Source: Heterobilharzia americana (Eukaryota; Platyhelminthes; Trematoda; Strigeidida; Schistosomatidae). From it: DNA of 64,000 nt. The stretch covers positions 61,759,257 to 61,823,256 of the forward strand of contig OX104128.1 of the NCBI GenBank assembly GCA_944470555.2. Reading direction: 5' to 3'. Under the pieces are notes generated by a model. The model searched no databases. It was not told the origin of the DNA and saw only the letters and a program-made list of their open reading frames with translations. Below are positions 1-13,374 of the stretch, in pieces; the first letter of the stretch is position 1; every line of letters starts with the position of its first letter. The translations under genes and the position numbers were made by a program.

Positions 1-430
1 AAGGAAGTTAGTATATGCCAATTCAGCTTCTGTTTACTTGTGAAGATACCATTATCAGTCTGCTAGAGAAGAATGATACAATTCTGTTAACAAACGAAGT
101 TCTCCCCCCACCTCAAACAACTGCTTTCTTCATCATTCTTGAACAAGGTATCATTGTAAACGTAAGTATGAGCTCAGCAGAAAGTAAAGCATATTAGAAT
201 AATAGACTATTTTTTTATCGAAGAAGAATAAGAAATGGATTCAATGAAGTGGAAATGAGAGATTGATGATGATGTTCTCTATGAACACTGACTTTCGGTT
301 TCTCTGAGAAAATTCTCTTCTGCATACAGCTAATGACTCCTGGAGTTGGAGTTATACCTTGAAATATGAGGGTCTAAAAGTGCTTAATTTTCTTAGGTTT
401 ACTGCTTATAAGCATCTGTAGAGTGTCTGG
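1..430. other. Left edge, no assignable gene
   Basis: A short plus-strand open frame (15-197) ends near a good-looking donor (AAAC|GTAAGT at about 159-168). It shows no motif I recognise and no acceptor-exon context, so I do not call it a gene. Confidence 0.3.
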
Positions 431-439
431 AGATTACTT

Positions 440-2740
440 ATTTTACGACTTGATAGATAGACAGACAGAAAAAGACAAACACTGAACGTCGCTAAGACGT
501 GTATCAGTTCAAGTTATCACAATTTACAGTAGCATGAACAAGTGGACAGAAAAAGACTCATTAAAGTAAACAAAAATGAAAAGGAGGAGTAAGAATTCGA
601 AAACCCAGGTTACTGGAAAAGCTGAAGCTTTAAAAGACGTCAAGAAATCAATACATCTGTGTCATTGTCACCGATTTGCAACTAAGTCAAGAAAGGCTTC
701 TAACTATCATCTCGGGGACCCTAATGAGGTAGTCTACACCTCCCCTTACGACTCAGACCAGCAGTCAAGGACTTTATGCACTAATGTTATGTCTTGGTCT
801 AGACACCCCAAACCTTCAGAACAAACTCTACTTCGACTTACACTGTACGTCGAAGCAGCTGGTGACTTGACATACGCAACGCATGTCCAAGCTACCTCGG
901 TCGACCAAAGTTCACAAGCTCATGAACCGCCTTCCCTTTCTTGCGTAGTTCCCTTCTCCTGAATTTCACACTGCTCACAAAGCGCGAGTCGACTATACGT
1001 GAGCAATATTCTGAGGATACTTGTGATCGAAATATGTAACCACTTCATATCTTTTACTTTTAAAGATCATGTTTCATAGTGACAGATCAAAATGCAGCGC
1101 AGAAACCTCGTACTCTAATAAGTAGCTGGATATCTGTCCAGTTGGCGTCAGAGATAACTCATGTTGGCAAGTGTCGAACGAGCCTCCTGTATCCATCTGG
1201 GATTCCGTCATTAACTGACTCGTTCAGGCTGACGCAACTAGCTAGAATTAACAGAGTGACCAACATATTCTACCACTTCACTCACTATTACAAAACTGAA
1301 AGTAGCTGCAGACCAAACTTGAAACATCATTCTACATTTGACTGGCTCAAAATGCATGCCAGATATACTCAAATTCCTACACAAGGCGTTAAGAAGACTG
1401 CATTTTGTTAGTGTCTTCACCTAGCGGGACTATACTGTCTGTGTACTCCGAGTCGACCAGGTGCTTTCCGTGGAGGAGGTCAATTCCTATGAAGTCAGAG
1501 GTTCCTTAGGCTATATCCACTAATTAGTTAGTAACGAAGTTAGATAGGAATGACTACAGCAGGCATGCTCAGCGGACAGCACTGGTTGTCATCAACTCGT
1601 ACGACAACTTTCCTAACCCTCATGCGTGGCTGCGGGATTTCGAGTAAAGAGCCTTGACTGAAGTTACATACTTGCTGTATACTCGCTTCACAGTCAGACA
1701 CTACCATAACCCCTTACGGCTGGCAGAGTCAAATGCCAACTACAAGTTAAGAAATAGGGCAAATAGCAGCCACTGGTAATTATACCTGTGTCCCATAACC
1801 TGAAGAATGGTGAAGATTTGATCAATGCACTCTCTTTCCAGGTATGAAGATTACCCAGCTGTCTCAGGTTTGCCGTTATGTAATCTTAGGTGTCTGGTAG
1901 CTGTGGACCCAACGATCTTGAACACGATGTCAGTTGAACTAACTTCCTCGTGCCTGTCACAAAAAGAATTTCTTCCTTTCTGATAGGCTAGAATGGTCAC
2001 TGAAGTGGACCAGTGAGATAGGAGTAACTCAGATTCCCATAAGCTACCAGTATCTCCATTACCTTACTTAGTAATTTGTTGTCTTGAGATGCAATCAGGA
2101 CGGCATAATCTTCAGCGATTGTCTCATTGATCATAGTCATCTTCCTGCAAGTATTCATAACAATCTGAAGTAATTGCCAAGCATCATTTAGTGCTGATGC
2201 CTTCTCCATCCCCCTCACTTTCACCATCCGCCACTACTCACGGTCACTGCAAAATCTCAGTTAGTTTACGTTTAAGTTGCTTTCTCCCCTCATTGTGGTC
2301 AGAGTTAGCTGGAATGAGCCTTTTAACATTAGTCAGTCCTCATGACGTTGCGGAAGTCTGCTGACTTTTGTAAACCTTTGGATATCGGCTACCAACTGTC
2401 TTTACCGCTGTCTTAACAGCATTTTCAATATGATGCCAGGTTTCCTAACGATAAGAATGTCTGTCACGCTCAGGTAGAATTTAAGCAATTTCCTTCTTAA
2501 ATACGTATTTCAAGTTCTCACCTTCCAGCCGAGAACGCTTAGGCTTCATTGGGGCATTTTTGCCGCAACCAGCATGGCGCAAACATACACATATCAGTAC
2601 CAGCGTAAGATTGGAGTCCAAACAGGTACTCCACAGACACCGGTAATCTTCTAGCGATCCCCTACAGCAATGAGTCGTAGGATTATGATTTGTCTTTGTT
2701 CATCGTTGGTTTGGTGTCTGCAGAAACCACCTTTCTCCTT
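440..2740 (-). mobile_element. RTE-type non-LTR retrotransposon, family A, decayed near-complete copy
   Basis: Read on the minus strand with many stops and frameshifts. Near 2000-2240 it shows the endonuclease-RT linker (EKASALNDAWQLLQ... with TIAEDY..LI). About 1420-1560 holds the RT active-site region, with YTDD in place of YADD followed by IVLLGED. At 1238-1420 is the thumb (GMHFEPVKCRMMFQVW), and at 560-1100 the C-terminal region (ELVN..R..LGHALRMSSHQL.RR) characteristic of this family. The 3' end at about 455-475 is a short CTGT repeat. The plus-strand frames at 576-962 and 1079-1411 are shadows of this element. Family assignment is from remembered schistosome retroposon motifs. Confidence 0.75.
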
Positions 2741-5700
2741 TCGCTTGAATTTGGTGATGGTCAGAAAGAAATGAAACTGTCAGGACAAAATTTCAACAGA
2801 CGATGATCGTTATCAGTTCGTTTGCATAGATTTCCATCGATATATATGTAGGACATTGTTGAAATTGTTTCAGCCCTCCTAATTGAGGCTTTAAATCCGC
2901 TGCTATTATGACTATGTCTGAATGTTTTGTTTGACATATAAAACTTGACAGTTTCCGAGAGAATTCCCCTTTTATATTATCCGAATTGGAGTCTATGGGT
3001 GCATAGGTACAGAAACTAATTGGTTTTGAAAAGTGTCACAGTTCTTTTCAGTTTTTAAGAAACCATTTTTCGACAGCAGAACTCAACTATTGACTGGTAA
3101 TCAGTCAAGAAGTACCATTTCTGCTCTACAACCTAGTGCTGTTATACTTACACCAGTGAGTGTACGAGAGCTACCCATTGACTCTCAGGACACTCATAAA
3201 GCAAATTCGAAGATTAACTGTATTGACCAAATCAGGTTAAGTGAAAAGTAACACTCAGGACCTGTAGGCGTGTCTCAGAAACACAGCCTACAGTTATGGC
3301 TCGAGGTTCCGGAGCTTTGACAAGAGGTGTCTTTGTCCGATTTGGCAAAGGGTTTGGATGTTAGAAGTTGTAATAAAAAACCGAAAGTGCGGTCTTAGGA
3401 GACTGGGAACGGTATTTATATGGCTTGAGCCCTTAGAAACGGTTACAGATAGTGAGGTTTGGGAAGTTGTAAGAGGCTGAATACTGGTAACAGGAAGTGG
3501 AGGCATAGGAAGAGGCAAAGGTAAGGAATGTATCTTATCTCTGGTCAGGTTTAGTATACTGCTAGAAGCGTATGGGCGACGGTACTTACCGACTACCTAC
3601 ACCATGGGAGCAGTTTATGCAACGTAACTGGAAGAGAAAAATCTTGTGCGACCTGAAAATCTACAGAACATCTACTGAGGCCTATCACAAAGTTTTTCGA
3701 AGATGTTGGTTCGAGATTTGCTTGTTCTAAGGCCAAGTAGGAAAAACCCATGTCGCCGGCACTGGAGTACTGCAGAGCAGGGAGAAGTTTGCGATTTTGG
3801 GGGCTAGCTTTTGCTACCCTTCCTTTCTATATGGAAGATGTCAGCAGGACGTTACTAATGGTCATCCGTGAAAAGCACCTTACTGATATTAAACTTCAGC
3901 CAGCCAGCAGTGAAACTTCACCCTCGAACCTTTATTACAGCGTAGTGACTTACACCATAACGGTAACTGCTTTTTGTCTAACCACTAACTAACAGACCTC
4001 TCCGGTATGATAGGATCTCGAGGAAACAAGCGTCCCAGCTAGTGTATCTAGTTGGATCATTGTGATATAGAAGCTTGACCACGACATCAACAAATCAGCT
4101 ATTCATTGAGCTAAGAATTGACAATATATGCTTGTTAAATGATTTTAGTCTGCAATGAAAATTGATTGCCAACATTATGCGTAATCAATACTATCTAGAA
4201 AAACTAGTCTTCAGTTTAGATACGTTAACATTTTACATAATTTATTTTAATACTTCATGTTACTTATTATTGATAAGTAGCACTGTCATATGCACACTGC
4301 TTTGTTGCCATTTCTGTTCAAATAATAATTGAACCTAATTGCCTACTGCATGTGTGCACAGGGCGACAGAGTTATGTTGTTGTTATGTTCATGTGCAGAA
4401 GTCGTAGAACATATATGTATATATAAACATAACCAAAGTAATGATAAACAGACGTCAATGATTTCAACAAAACAGGGAAGGACATCTGAGTAAATGAAGT
4501 TAAAAATAAGTGATTAATGACACTACTACTGAACTAATCTATCATCTCTAAATGACACAGTGACATGAGACGAAAGTTAATTGAGTTCTATAAATGATGA
4601 GTATAAAGTAATATTCCTGTGAGAATATTTCTAATAACTACGGTAATTATAAATGTAGTTTACTGAACTAATCACTCTACTTTCTACCAGCAAGTTATAC
4701 ATATTTTTTAATCTCACTCAGTTTATTGAAGTTTGGGTAGCCAGTTGAAGATTATCAATGTCCTATAAACAACTAGGAAGGGAGTTTGAATATCTTATGA
4801 TTACTTTAATATGAATATTCGCAATAAATTCTACTCTAAAAGTCATCCAGTAAATTATACAGCACTATGGTGTGTTATATCAATCAGCTAAACAATGTAG
4901 TATGGAATCATACTCCACCACAGTGCCCAAGTTTTCCTCTAAAATATAAACAACTAGTGTAACCCAGTATCTTAGCATACGAACACGAATGTGATTACTG
5001 AGTTCAATTATTGTTGCTATGATACAGTGTTCAAGTTATCCTAGATGACATTATCTCCACGCATATAGTGATGTGAGTTCTCATGGAGAGTAATCGCTAC
5101 AAGTAGCGACATTCAGTTGTTACATTATCAAATGATTCTGCTGAATTTCGAATTCTGAGGGAGTAATCTCGTCTCTAAATATCTTTTCATTCATCACGAA
5201 TGCCTAAATAACTTTATCATGTTACATAGAGATAACGATAAGATACGAATCTAAGGAACATACTTTAACCCAGGATCTGAGTATGTTTGGTATGAGTCTA
5301 CCATTTGTCAAGGGAAAATAGTGAGCTGAGATTTGTTTCCCTGGAGTACAATTTAAGAATGGAAACTGAGTTAGACTGGAGCATTGAATACTATAATAAT
5401 CTGAGTCGTACTAACTTTGATAAACTTTTTAAGGAAACGCTCTTAGCAAACAAAGAGTATACTTGATCAGTATTATTTAAAGCAAGCAATCTTGAACAGT
5501 AACAAACAACCAAAGAATGTTTGTCAGTTTTATCTATCTTAATGCACACTGTAACAGTATGGCTTTCAGAGATGGGAGACTCACCAATGTTCCAGGTATT
5601 TGATCACAAATATATTGGGGCACCTTTTATGGATGTAACAATCAGTCCCTAGAGCATTTTGTAATCAGATGCAGGTACGTCAAGTGGTGAAGTTTTATGT

Positions 5701-6115
5701 TAGTAAAAGTGATACAATTAAGCTTCTCGTCATTGTTGACGAGCCAACAATTTCCCGTAGGGTTCAGTGGCGACTGGAACACCATAAGGCTAAAGAGAGA
5801 TTCAAACTGTCTACAGCGATAAACGACAAGGCGACATTCACGATCTGTATAATGTGATGGCTTAAGCTAATTAGTTGTGGCTAGAGAATTAGTAATACCT
5901 CATGGGTATGGATCTTAAGTGAGCTCTAAACCGGGGTTTATTGCCAATAACCTCTAACCAAACAATATCAACTTTGATTGCTTTTTTAAGAGAAATAAAA
6001 CTGTTGTTGAAAAAACTAGCAGTTATGCTAGAGCTAACCAACTCAAAATCCAAATCTAATACAACACTAGTTCCTTTTTAAATTCGGTCATTATCCCTGA
6101 ATATGAGGGCAAATC
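2741..6115. other. Unassigned AT-rich intergenic or intronic stretch
   Basis: No coding motif, RNA gene or repeat family recognised. Open frames at 3033-3251 (+), 3294-3518 (-), 3750-3992 (+) and 5669-5857 (+) lack recognisable motifs. The 3250-4030 part is less AT-rich than its surroundings and may be an unrecognised old transposon. If the RasGAP gene continues leftwards, its missing 3' exons could be here, but I saw no match to the expected last GAP helices. Confidence 0.35.
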
Positions 6116-6117
6116 TG

Positions 6118-6840
6118 ACTGACAAACGAGTATGATGACGAATGCTGGAATGAACGTGATAATCGACTAAAAGATTGGTCTAGCAGCTAAGCTGCTAGTT
6201 CTAATGCTCAGTTGGCCTTTGCCAACTTACACCACCTGTGGCGTCACCGAGATATCCGATTGTCTATTAGGGGTCGCGTGTACTAAACACCAGTCCGCTC
6301 TGTTCTACTGTATGGCTGTGAAATATGGCCATCGAAGTGGAAGGCATGAGAAGGCTTCAGGTGTTTGACCACCGTTGCCTTCGTAGTATGGGCCGTATTA
6401 CGTGGTGTCACCACGTAAGTAATGCAGAAGTCAGGTGTAGATTTTAGGGAGAAGAGGCAGATCAGTTGACTTGGTTGTGAACCTTCATCGACTGAGATGG
6501 GTGACTCGGATATGTGTTACGTATGCCTAGTCACCGATTTCCTCGTCACACGATGTTGATCGAAGTCGGTTTAGGCTAGAAAAAGGCCCAGGGTGGCTAG
6601 ACTAAGATATGCACCGATGTATTAAGTCTTCAACTGTTGGTTTGAGCCATGCAATGCAGACTGGGTGGTTGGGGTGCGCAGGACAAGAGAAACCAGTGGT
6701 TGGAAACTCTAGGTGATATAGCTCAGAACCGATGTCAGTGGCGCAGATGTATACACACATTATCCTCATCTTAACGCTTTACCGAATCTTACCATTTTCT
6801 CATTCTTCCTTTCTCTCTTTTAGTACTTTATATTTCTTCC
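6118..6840 (+). mobile_element. RTE-type family A fragment: RT C-terminal region and 3' end
   Basis: Broken reading frames spell LAFANLHHLWRHRDIRLSIRGRVY, then VLLYGCE, then RRLQVFDHRCLRSMGRI, then DLVVNLHRLRWVTRICVTYA, then WLETLGDIAQNRCQWRRCIHTL. This is the family A C-terminus, with several frameshifts. 5' truncated. Confidence 0.75.
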
Positions 6841-7690
6841 GACTGAATTTTCTTTCGTTCACCTTCCACTTTACTGCCTTTTTATTTGATGTACTGATAT
6901 GAGGTGAGGCAACTCGGACCGTTACGCAGTAATGCCTGGTCCTATGTTGACTTGGATGGATGTTAGTTCCAATCCCGCTACAAATTGGGTGTTTCTTCAA
7001 CTACTCATTCGCCATCCCTATATATACATGCAGAAAGGAAGTGCCATTATATAGTAAACAAAAGTCAACCATCCACTTAGACGTTTATGTATATGACTAC
7101 CCTACAAAGAATCGACCAACACTTGTCTTTAAAGGTGAATAATCGTCGTATACATAATAAGCAATTAAAGCATACCACATTGAGGAAATCACAACCTTTA
7201 CACGTGTGTTGATGGATTTCATATACACACATATGTAAGTACCTCTTTGTGAAATCTAATAAGAACAGATAAGAGAATTTTCAGTATACTCTTTTATCAC
7301 CATCATCATCATTCAAAGTAAACTCTTTTGATGCATACACAGTAGATATCTGACCTCATCAAGGAGAGAAAACAGACAAACAAACAAAACAAAATCACCA
7401 ATCGTCAATAAATTTATTGAACAGTTTATAGGAAATTAATAATATCTAGACTATATTTGGTTGCTACGACTGTCTTGCAAGAATACGAACATCATAGTCA
7501 ATGCATTCAACCATTTAAATTCTTAGTATTAAGCTAGGGATTGATGCAAGCTAGTCAGATAAGCGTTATCTTAAATGTGGTAGGTGCATAACGCACACCA
7601 AACGCTTAGATTTTTACTAAAGTCTCTTACAAAATAGCACTTAGTCAGCGCCTTCGACCGAATCAGATTACTTTTTTCTGTGTATTGTGA
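6841..7690. other. Unassigned AT-rich stretch
   Basis: No coding or repeat signature recognised. Two overlapping short frames on opposite strands (6800-7000 and 6960-7142) have no motif. Confidence 0.3.
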
Positions 7691-7699
7691 GTCAATTTG

Positions 7700-7960
7700 A
7701 GAGTTAGTATTTTCATTCAAAATTAAAAGTACCCGGTGTGATATACATCAAAACATATATGAGAAGGTTAAACAGAAGTGATGACAGTTGGTATCCGAAA
7801 TGCACATCATTGGTAGTTATTTCAGATGACAACTCTTCGTAAACCTTTACAACATGGAAACTAATAACCGCATAGGAATAAAGACAATAATTTTCAAGAT
7901 GATAAGGTTGGTACATCTGCATAATTGTGACTGATTTTAAGCTATATCATTAATAATCTA
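7700..7960 (-). mobile_element. RTE-type RT fragment (motif B region)
   Basis: The minus-strand frame 7713-7922 contains VVKVYEELSSEITTNDVHFGYQLSSLLFNL. This lines up with the RT segment V.VYGELS..F.T..GVRQGCPLSPFLFNF of this retroposon group. The QGCP core is mutated to GYQL, so it is dead. Confidence 0.6.
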
Positions 7961-8389
7961 CAGACAGTCATCTTGAAGTTACCACAAAGGTGGCCTACAT
8001 TTCTCTGTGTGAAATACACTGACAGTTAGCGATTTTATGAATTACTACCATTGCTTAGTGTGACTCTCCTTAGCTAAACAAACGTATTACAAAGCTGTTA
8101 TCTTTGTGGTTAGGAAGAGGACAAGAGGTTTCATTATACGGTTCAAATTGGTCGCACATGACCAGTAGTTATCACATAGTGGTAGTTTTCAATATCACTG
8201 GTCACATTCCAACAAAACATTTAAATAAGATTCATATTTGCATTTTACGTATAACTAAAGCTATAGAAATTGGATTGACTAATCCTAAACTTTGTGTTGA
8301 AAAAAGTTGACACAACCCTCTACTTGGTCACAGAACACCCATTAAACGACATAACCATGTGTTTGTGAATAATTACATGAGAAGAGCAT

Positions 8390-8600
8390 TAGTGTACCAG
8401 TCTGTTATATGGCTGTGAAATAAAAATAAAGAAAATGCCCATCAAAGGCATCAGATACTTGACCACCGAAGCCTCTGTTGCACCACTCATAGGTACTATC
8501 ACCAATATGTATGCAGCACAGAAGTTATGCGTAGCTTGTTAGATGATGTTTACAAATCAGTAGATGAGGTTGTGACATTTTTACAATATGAGTTTTGCAT
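8390..8600 (+). mobile_element. RTE-type family A fragment, plus orientation
   Basis: Decayed match to the LLYGCE...LDHR.L....H..SVDEVV stretch of family A (for example SVDEVV near 8560). Short and low in similarity. Confidence 0.45.
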
Positions 8601-8769
8601 TCAGATCCGCTTACTATGCCAGAGCTGGTTATAAGTTAAAGTAGAACTCAGTTAAAAGAAACCTATGGATTTCCAAGCAGCAGCAGCCATAAATTAAGTC
8701 AGTGATTGACGATCTGATTCATTCACGTTAGAAAATGTAAGCGTTCTGGTCGGGTCCACAAGGCAACCA

Positions 8770-9380
8770 AAATCAGCGTCTGTCATACCACAGAAGTCAG
8801 ACAGATAGACAGAAGCAACATAGAACCTCGCAAAAAGTTCATCGGTTCAAGTTACTGCGCTTGATAGTAGCATACAAAGAAAAAGTGGATAAGGAGGACT
8901 GATTTCAAAGTAGACAAGCGTGAATGGGGGGAGAAAGAATTTAGAAGTTAAGGTTGACCAAAACATTCAAACTTTGGAAGAAATCAAAGAGTGAATACAT
9001 CTGCGTCACTGTGAAAAATTTTCGACCATTTCACCAACACTCCTGTCGTTTCGAGAACTAAGCCAGGTAGTCTGTACCTGTCTACACAACTACGACCAAC
9101 AGTCAAGGACTTCATCGATTGGTGTAACGTCTTGGTCTGGTGATCCTGAATTCTGTTCGAACCTTATCTAACTGTTCTTAGCGTGGCAAATCGAGGTAGG
9201 CGATGGATCAGTATGCACAACACGTGTCCAAGTGACTTCATGCGATGAAAGTGTAGATGTTCTGATTTCATAAAATGGTGTGATGACTGTCCAGAAGAAA
9301 GAATCAATGTCTCGATAACTTTAAGTGAACTGGTATCAGCAAAAACGGAAGCCACTAACTTGACCTTCTGATGCAACGCT
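8770..9380 (-). mobile_element. RTE-type family A 3' fragment, minus orientation
   Basis: On the minus strand, SLGHVLCILIHRLPRFATLRTV matches the family's LGHVLRM..HRLPRRAML. The 3' end is a TCTGTCTGTCTGAC-like run at about 8795-8815, as in the copies ending near 460 and at 30,560. It lies tail-away from the plus-strand fragment at 8390-8600. Confidence 0.6.
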
Positions 9381-10025
9381 ACATAGGAAATGACTGAAAG
9401 AAAATATACTGTTTTTGAAATAGAACTATGAACTAGTAGTTGCTTTATTATTATCGAAAGCCAGTAAAATCTAACTGATAAGCAGAAAAATTATAGTTGT
9501 CATCATAAGTATTCATAAGATACATATCACTTCAAACTGAGACACAAATCAAGTACAAGAGTTGTTTCAGGTGATTCATTAGGATGTCAACAGACATGAG
9601 AATTTATGACAGCACAAAGATGATCAGTTCAATATGTACACGAACAATCATCAGGATAGTTATGCCTCATTGAACGACAGATGTATCTTAACAGCTACTA
9701 AGAAAGTCAAAAAGATCATGACTACAGATTTCTCATTCATCTGCTTGATGAGTATTGTCGAACAATCAGTAAAGATTTTACAACATACATATTAGGTGTA
9801 CCATTTCATCATTACAAAAAAAACTACAGAACTAAAAATTTCTGAAAGTCACTGATTAAAAAATTAGTTTGGACTCCGATTAATTTGGTTTCCTGACGCT
9901 ACATGACAGTTATGCTTTCAAGTTTCGTTGGCGATAGGACTGATTTTTCAGGGCTGGGTTGCTAGCCGCACGCCTGACCAAAGCTCTTTCTCCGGGCTTA
10001 GGACCGCTTAGTAAACTAGGTGTAA
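9381..10025. other. Unassigned stretch with possible foreign repeat at 9870-10025
   Basis: 9381-9860 is plain AT-rich intron-like DNA. 9870-10025 is more GC-rich and not shared with the SR2-like copy at 13.4-14.9 kb, so it is probably another repeat joined to the 5' breakpoint of the copy starting near 10,030. Confidence 0.35.
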
Positions 10026-10029
10026 AAGA

Positions 10030-10860
10030 CAGAGGTGATGAAGACACCCAACTAACAACAACAACAAAAACAACAAAAACAAGCATCATTCACCACCAAC
10101 GCGAAAAATATAAACGGAGTCATCTCTTTCATCTATCTACATACCTAAGCAGCATCGTCTCAAATACAGGCAGCAATGGTGGCACAGACGACAGTGTCAA
10201 AGCCAGCCAGAATCGGAAAAACAGCAAGACAGACCTTCATCAACATGAAATCAGTGTGCAAATCTACTACACTGAACTGCATTCCACTGCACTCAGCATA
10301 AAGCGTGATCAAGATCCGGATTTTCAACACTAATTGAGTCAAGTAAGTCAGTGATTCTATGTGGTGGTTGAAAGACTTGGCGCGTTACGGAAAGCATTCC
10401 GAACAAACTGCAGACATCATACATACATGAACAGCTGACGCCTACACCCACCCAATACTGGAGATCAGATGAGAAGGTCGGAAAGAACGAGCAACAAGCA
10501 ACTCACTCCGGCTGGCAATGAACCAACCAACCAACAACCTATCACCCAACCGATATGCAGTGGAAGAAAGTGGAGATGGATTGGACATAAACTGAGAAGA
10601 CCGTTTGGGGACATCACGTATGAGGCCAGACCAGGTGAGGCCATCGAGTGGAACCCTAATGGGAACGACGAGTTGGACATCCGAGGCGAGTGTGACATGA
10701 AGTAGATGGTGTGAAGAGGAAATGAAGGCTTCTTGGTAGTCGTGAGGCTAGGTTGAAAAGACTGGAGTGAGTAGAGTGAGATGGTGATGTGCTACTGTAG
10801 CCCTATATTTCACTAGGAACCCAAGAAACAAATAATAATAATGATAATAATACGACAACC
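10030..10860 (+). mobile_element. SR2-like RTE retrotransposon, 5'-truncated copy
   Basis: Plus-strand frames give SIVSNT.GGTDD.VKA, then WRWIGHKLRRPFGDITYEA, then EWNPNG, the RT connection and WIGHTLRKP region of SR2/RTE elements. The 3' end is GGAACCCAAGAAACAAA followed by an ATA/ATG microsatellite tail (10830-10855), typical of RTE. It is about 97-98% identical by eye to 13380-14180 in the opposite orientation. Confidence 0.8.
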
Positions 10861-11318
10861 GCAAAGGCGCAGAAGCATCAATGCTTTGAACAATTGTCTA
10901 TCATCTTGCTTGGTTTTCAACTGTTGTGCTGACATGAAGTATGGGGATTTCAAATAAGACACAATTATATCACGGTATGTTTACTTTTTTTTCGTTTGTA
11001 TTTTCTTCATGAATTGTAGTGATCTAAGCATAAAAAATTCTCCTATCTCTTGTTTACTCTAGTTCATCACTGGAATTTTCTAGTCGACTGAAGTTAAGGG
11101 GCCGAAAAGCTCAGGACTCCTGCTTCTCTGTTCTTCTAACCGTTAGCTCATCTTAACCACAAATACATAGAACTAAAAAGCTTTGCATGCTAGGCTTACA
11201 TTTCTGAGTGAGACTGACAGTTAAATGTTACAATTATCGTTAAAAATGAAACATGTTCAGGCACCTAAAATTGTAGTCTAGTATGATGTAAGAGTTTTAT
11301 TTTATTTTGAAGACTTAC

Positions 11319-11559
11319 CTTATCGTCGAATGTACTGAAATTGGCCAGTGATTGTAAGGATTTAGCTAACAGTGTAAGATTTCGTTGACAAGCTGGCTCA
11401 CTTGGAAAAGCACTAATTAAACCAAATAATGAAGGTGAAAGTAATGCTGGACATATAAGACGTAGAAAAATACAACCAGATATTAAATTATCACAAAATT
11501 CTGATCCACGTAGCTTTTCCAGTGCTTTACGAAATGAACTGAATAACTGAATAAGTTCA
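11319..11559 (-). CDS. RasGAP gene exon 7: FLR signature of the GAP domain
   Basis: A 241-bp exon giving the third base of codon 364 plus residues 365-444. It contains the RasGAP signature FLRLICPALLSPSLFGL (family: FLRF.CPA.(M/L)SPSLF.L), followed by NLTLLAKSLQSLANFSTF (family: TLTLIAK..QNLANF..F). The Arg of FLR (residue 397) stabilises the arginine finger in solved RasGAP structures. Acceptor TTATTCACAG|T, donor AAG|GTAAGT, phase 0. Frames upstream of the acceptor are hydrophobic intron read-through (SLYIFLFLIH), so the start follows the splice site. The next exon (E.W..M..FL region) was not found between 1 and 11,318. The exon is bracketed by inverted SR2-like repeats at 10.03-10.85 and 13.38-14.18 kb. 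Confidence 0.95.
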
Positions 11560-11946
11560 CTGTGAATAAGGAATAAAAAAATATACAAAGATAAGGAAAT
11601 TATTCGCATTACACGAACATCATGTAAACCAAATGGAAATCATAGTACATGAAGCAAGATATCAATAAAAGGTGATGTAATAATCCTTTGATCTGTATGA
11701 AAGTGACTGCTGATCAGCATGCTTCCATTAGAAATTAGGAGTTGGTGACTACATCACTCAGTATCAGACTATCGATTCATATACATAGCTCAATCATAAC
11801 GTGGATCCATACATTGATTGGTCACTGGAGAAATAGAGATTTTTGAACTATATGAATATCTTATTTATTCATTCAATATAGAATTAAAGTCACTTACAGA
11901 TTATAATTCAAACACAAAGGTAACACGGGTGATTACTTTCCAGTCG

Positions 11947-12560
11947 TTTAATGTCTACGTCTCAAGGAACAAGTGATTTCACTAATAATGTCACTCAACA
12001 TCTCATCAACACTGCACACTAACTACATAACTCAAAATACTTCAACGTTATTAATAAACAACGTAATTCAAACCACATTTCAACTTCGCCCACACCATCA
12101 TCATCAAACAACTAAAACCAGAGTGGTGTGTTCAAAAAGTAGTAGTGATAAGTCTTTCTTCGACCTGACTATCTAATATTTTACTCTTCCTCTCATTCGA
12201 TGAAATCATCATTTGACTGAACTCCTGTCGATCTATTGAACTCTACTCATCATATGTTAATACATAATCTATCTGTTCTACTTTTCATCAACTTGCTGCC
12301 TTGTTAATCTTCTGACAAAATCTTTCATCACAATTCACACGTTTTTCTCAAGCTGTCTCTGTTGAATCACGTATTTAAGTGAGACTTCTCGATGTGTCTT
12401 GTTAGCTGAGTTTATTTATGTGAGAGTCGTCTGTCCAGTTATCTTGTGATATGATGATAAATTGTTTGTGGTTGTGAGGAGCTGATGAGTAAGTGGTGAA
12501 ATGGGATGACACCATGTTATTCTACTCCGATTGTTTTTCTTTCTCTGCATCTTCTTTGAT
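11947..12560 (+). mobile_element. Penelope-like element 3' end, copy 1
   Basis: Nearly identical to 20222-20845, where the same sequence follows a GIY-YIG remnant. It starts at the shared CGTCTACGTCTCAAGG. The short frame here (11973-12176, many Thr and His) is identical to that in copy 2 and is probably 3' end sequence, not a gene. One block near 12225 differs by an indel of about 30 bp from copy 2. Confidence 0.7.
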
Positions 12561-13370
12561 CTGCAGATTTCTATGGTCACATCAAAGTGATAAAAGCACT
12601 GAACAGCCATTTCGCTAGAGCTTATCAGTGGTATGCGCGGACTCGTTAAAATACCAAAGGAACTGAACTATTCAAACCAACTGAAACTGGATAGTTGACA
12701 TATATGAAAAGTTTGGGCGATTTGCAAATGATTCACTAACTCCATGTCCCATTTTGGTTTTACTCACAGCTGAGTAGTCTTTCACCTGCTCAAATCTGAT
12801 ATGAATAGGTTTTCGAGTGATAACCACCAATCCATGTTGATAGATTGTTATTTATAACAAAAGGTATTAAATACACCACTGAAGAAATTGACTAGTGAAA
12901 TGTCAACATCGACTGTTCAGACAGTAAATTATTTGCAACTAAGGTAATTGCTTTTCAAATAACTGCAAAACAGCCATTGAGAGTGACTCATTGGGTGAAA
13001 ATGATTTGCAGTAACAAATGCCTAAAAGTAGTATGTTTTAAGTGTATTGCACTTCTCTTTCATTCAGTCAGTCCTAATCACATGCACACTAAGAGACTTT
13101 CATACAGTCCTGTTTCATCCTGTAATAACTGCCATCGTCTTTGTTTGTGTAGAAGGATTACAATTTCTCGCAAAAGATTCAGCACAGTTAAAGAGCATTC
13201 GATGCACTCCTCTCTCATTCATTTATACATAACTTGCGATTCAAAAATAACTGCATGTTGAGTGAAATCTAGTAATCTGGACTATCTCATTTGTGTGCCT
13301 GGAATTGAGTGTTTCATCTTTATAAATTCAGGTGCGTTGTAGTCGGGTAATTTAGTTGGATGTAATATAT
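12561..13370. other. Intron 6 stretch, nothing assigned
   Basis: No repeat family recognised. Overlapping plus-strand frames at 12977-13261 have no motif. Confidence 0.3.
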
Positions 13371-13374
13371 GAAT

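Noticed and set aside
576..962. 128-codon plus-strand open frame
   Set aside because: It is the antisense shadow of the RTE family A C-terminus, which reads clearly on the minus strand (LGHALRMSSHQL).
3033..3251. 72-codon frame as a missing RasGAP exon
   Set aside because: Wrong strand and no similarity to the RasGAP C-terminus.
10465..10698. Paired frames on both strands over 10465-10705
   Set aside because: The plus frame is the retroposon RT C-terminus; the minus frame is its shadow. Same for 18843-19154 and 49935-50177.
12485..12515. CTGATGAGTAAGTGGTGAAAT in both Penelope 3' ends, resembling a hammerhead
   Set aside because: CUGAUGA and GAAA are present, but the bases between them do not form stem II and no pairing stem I or III was found. 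Penelope hammerheads are known, so a covariance check would be fair.
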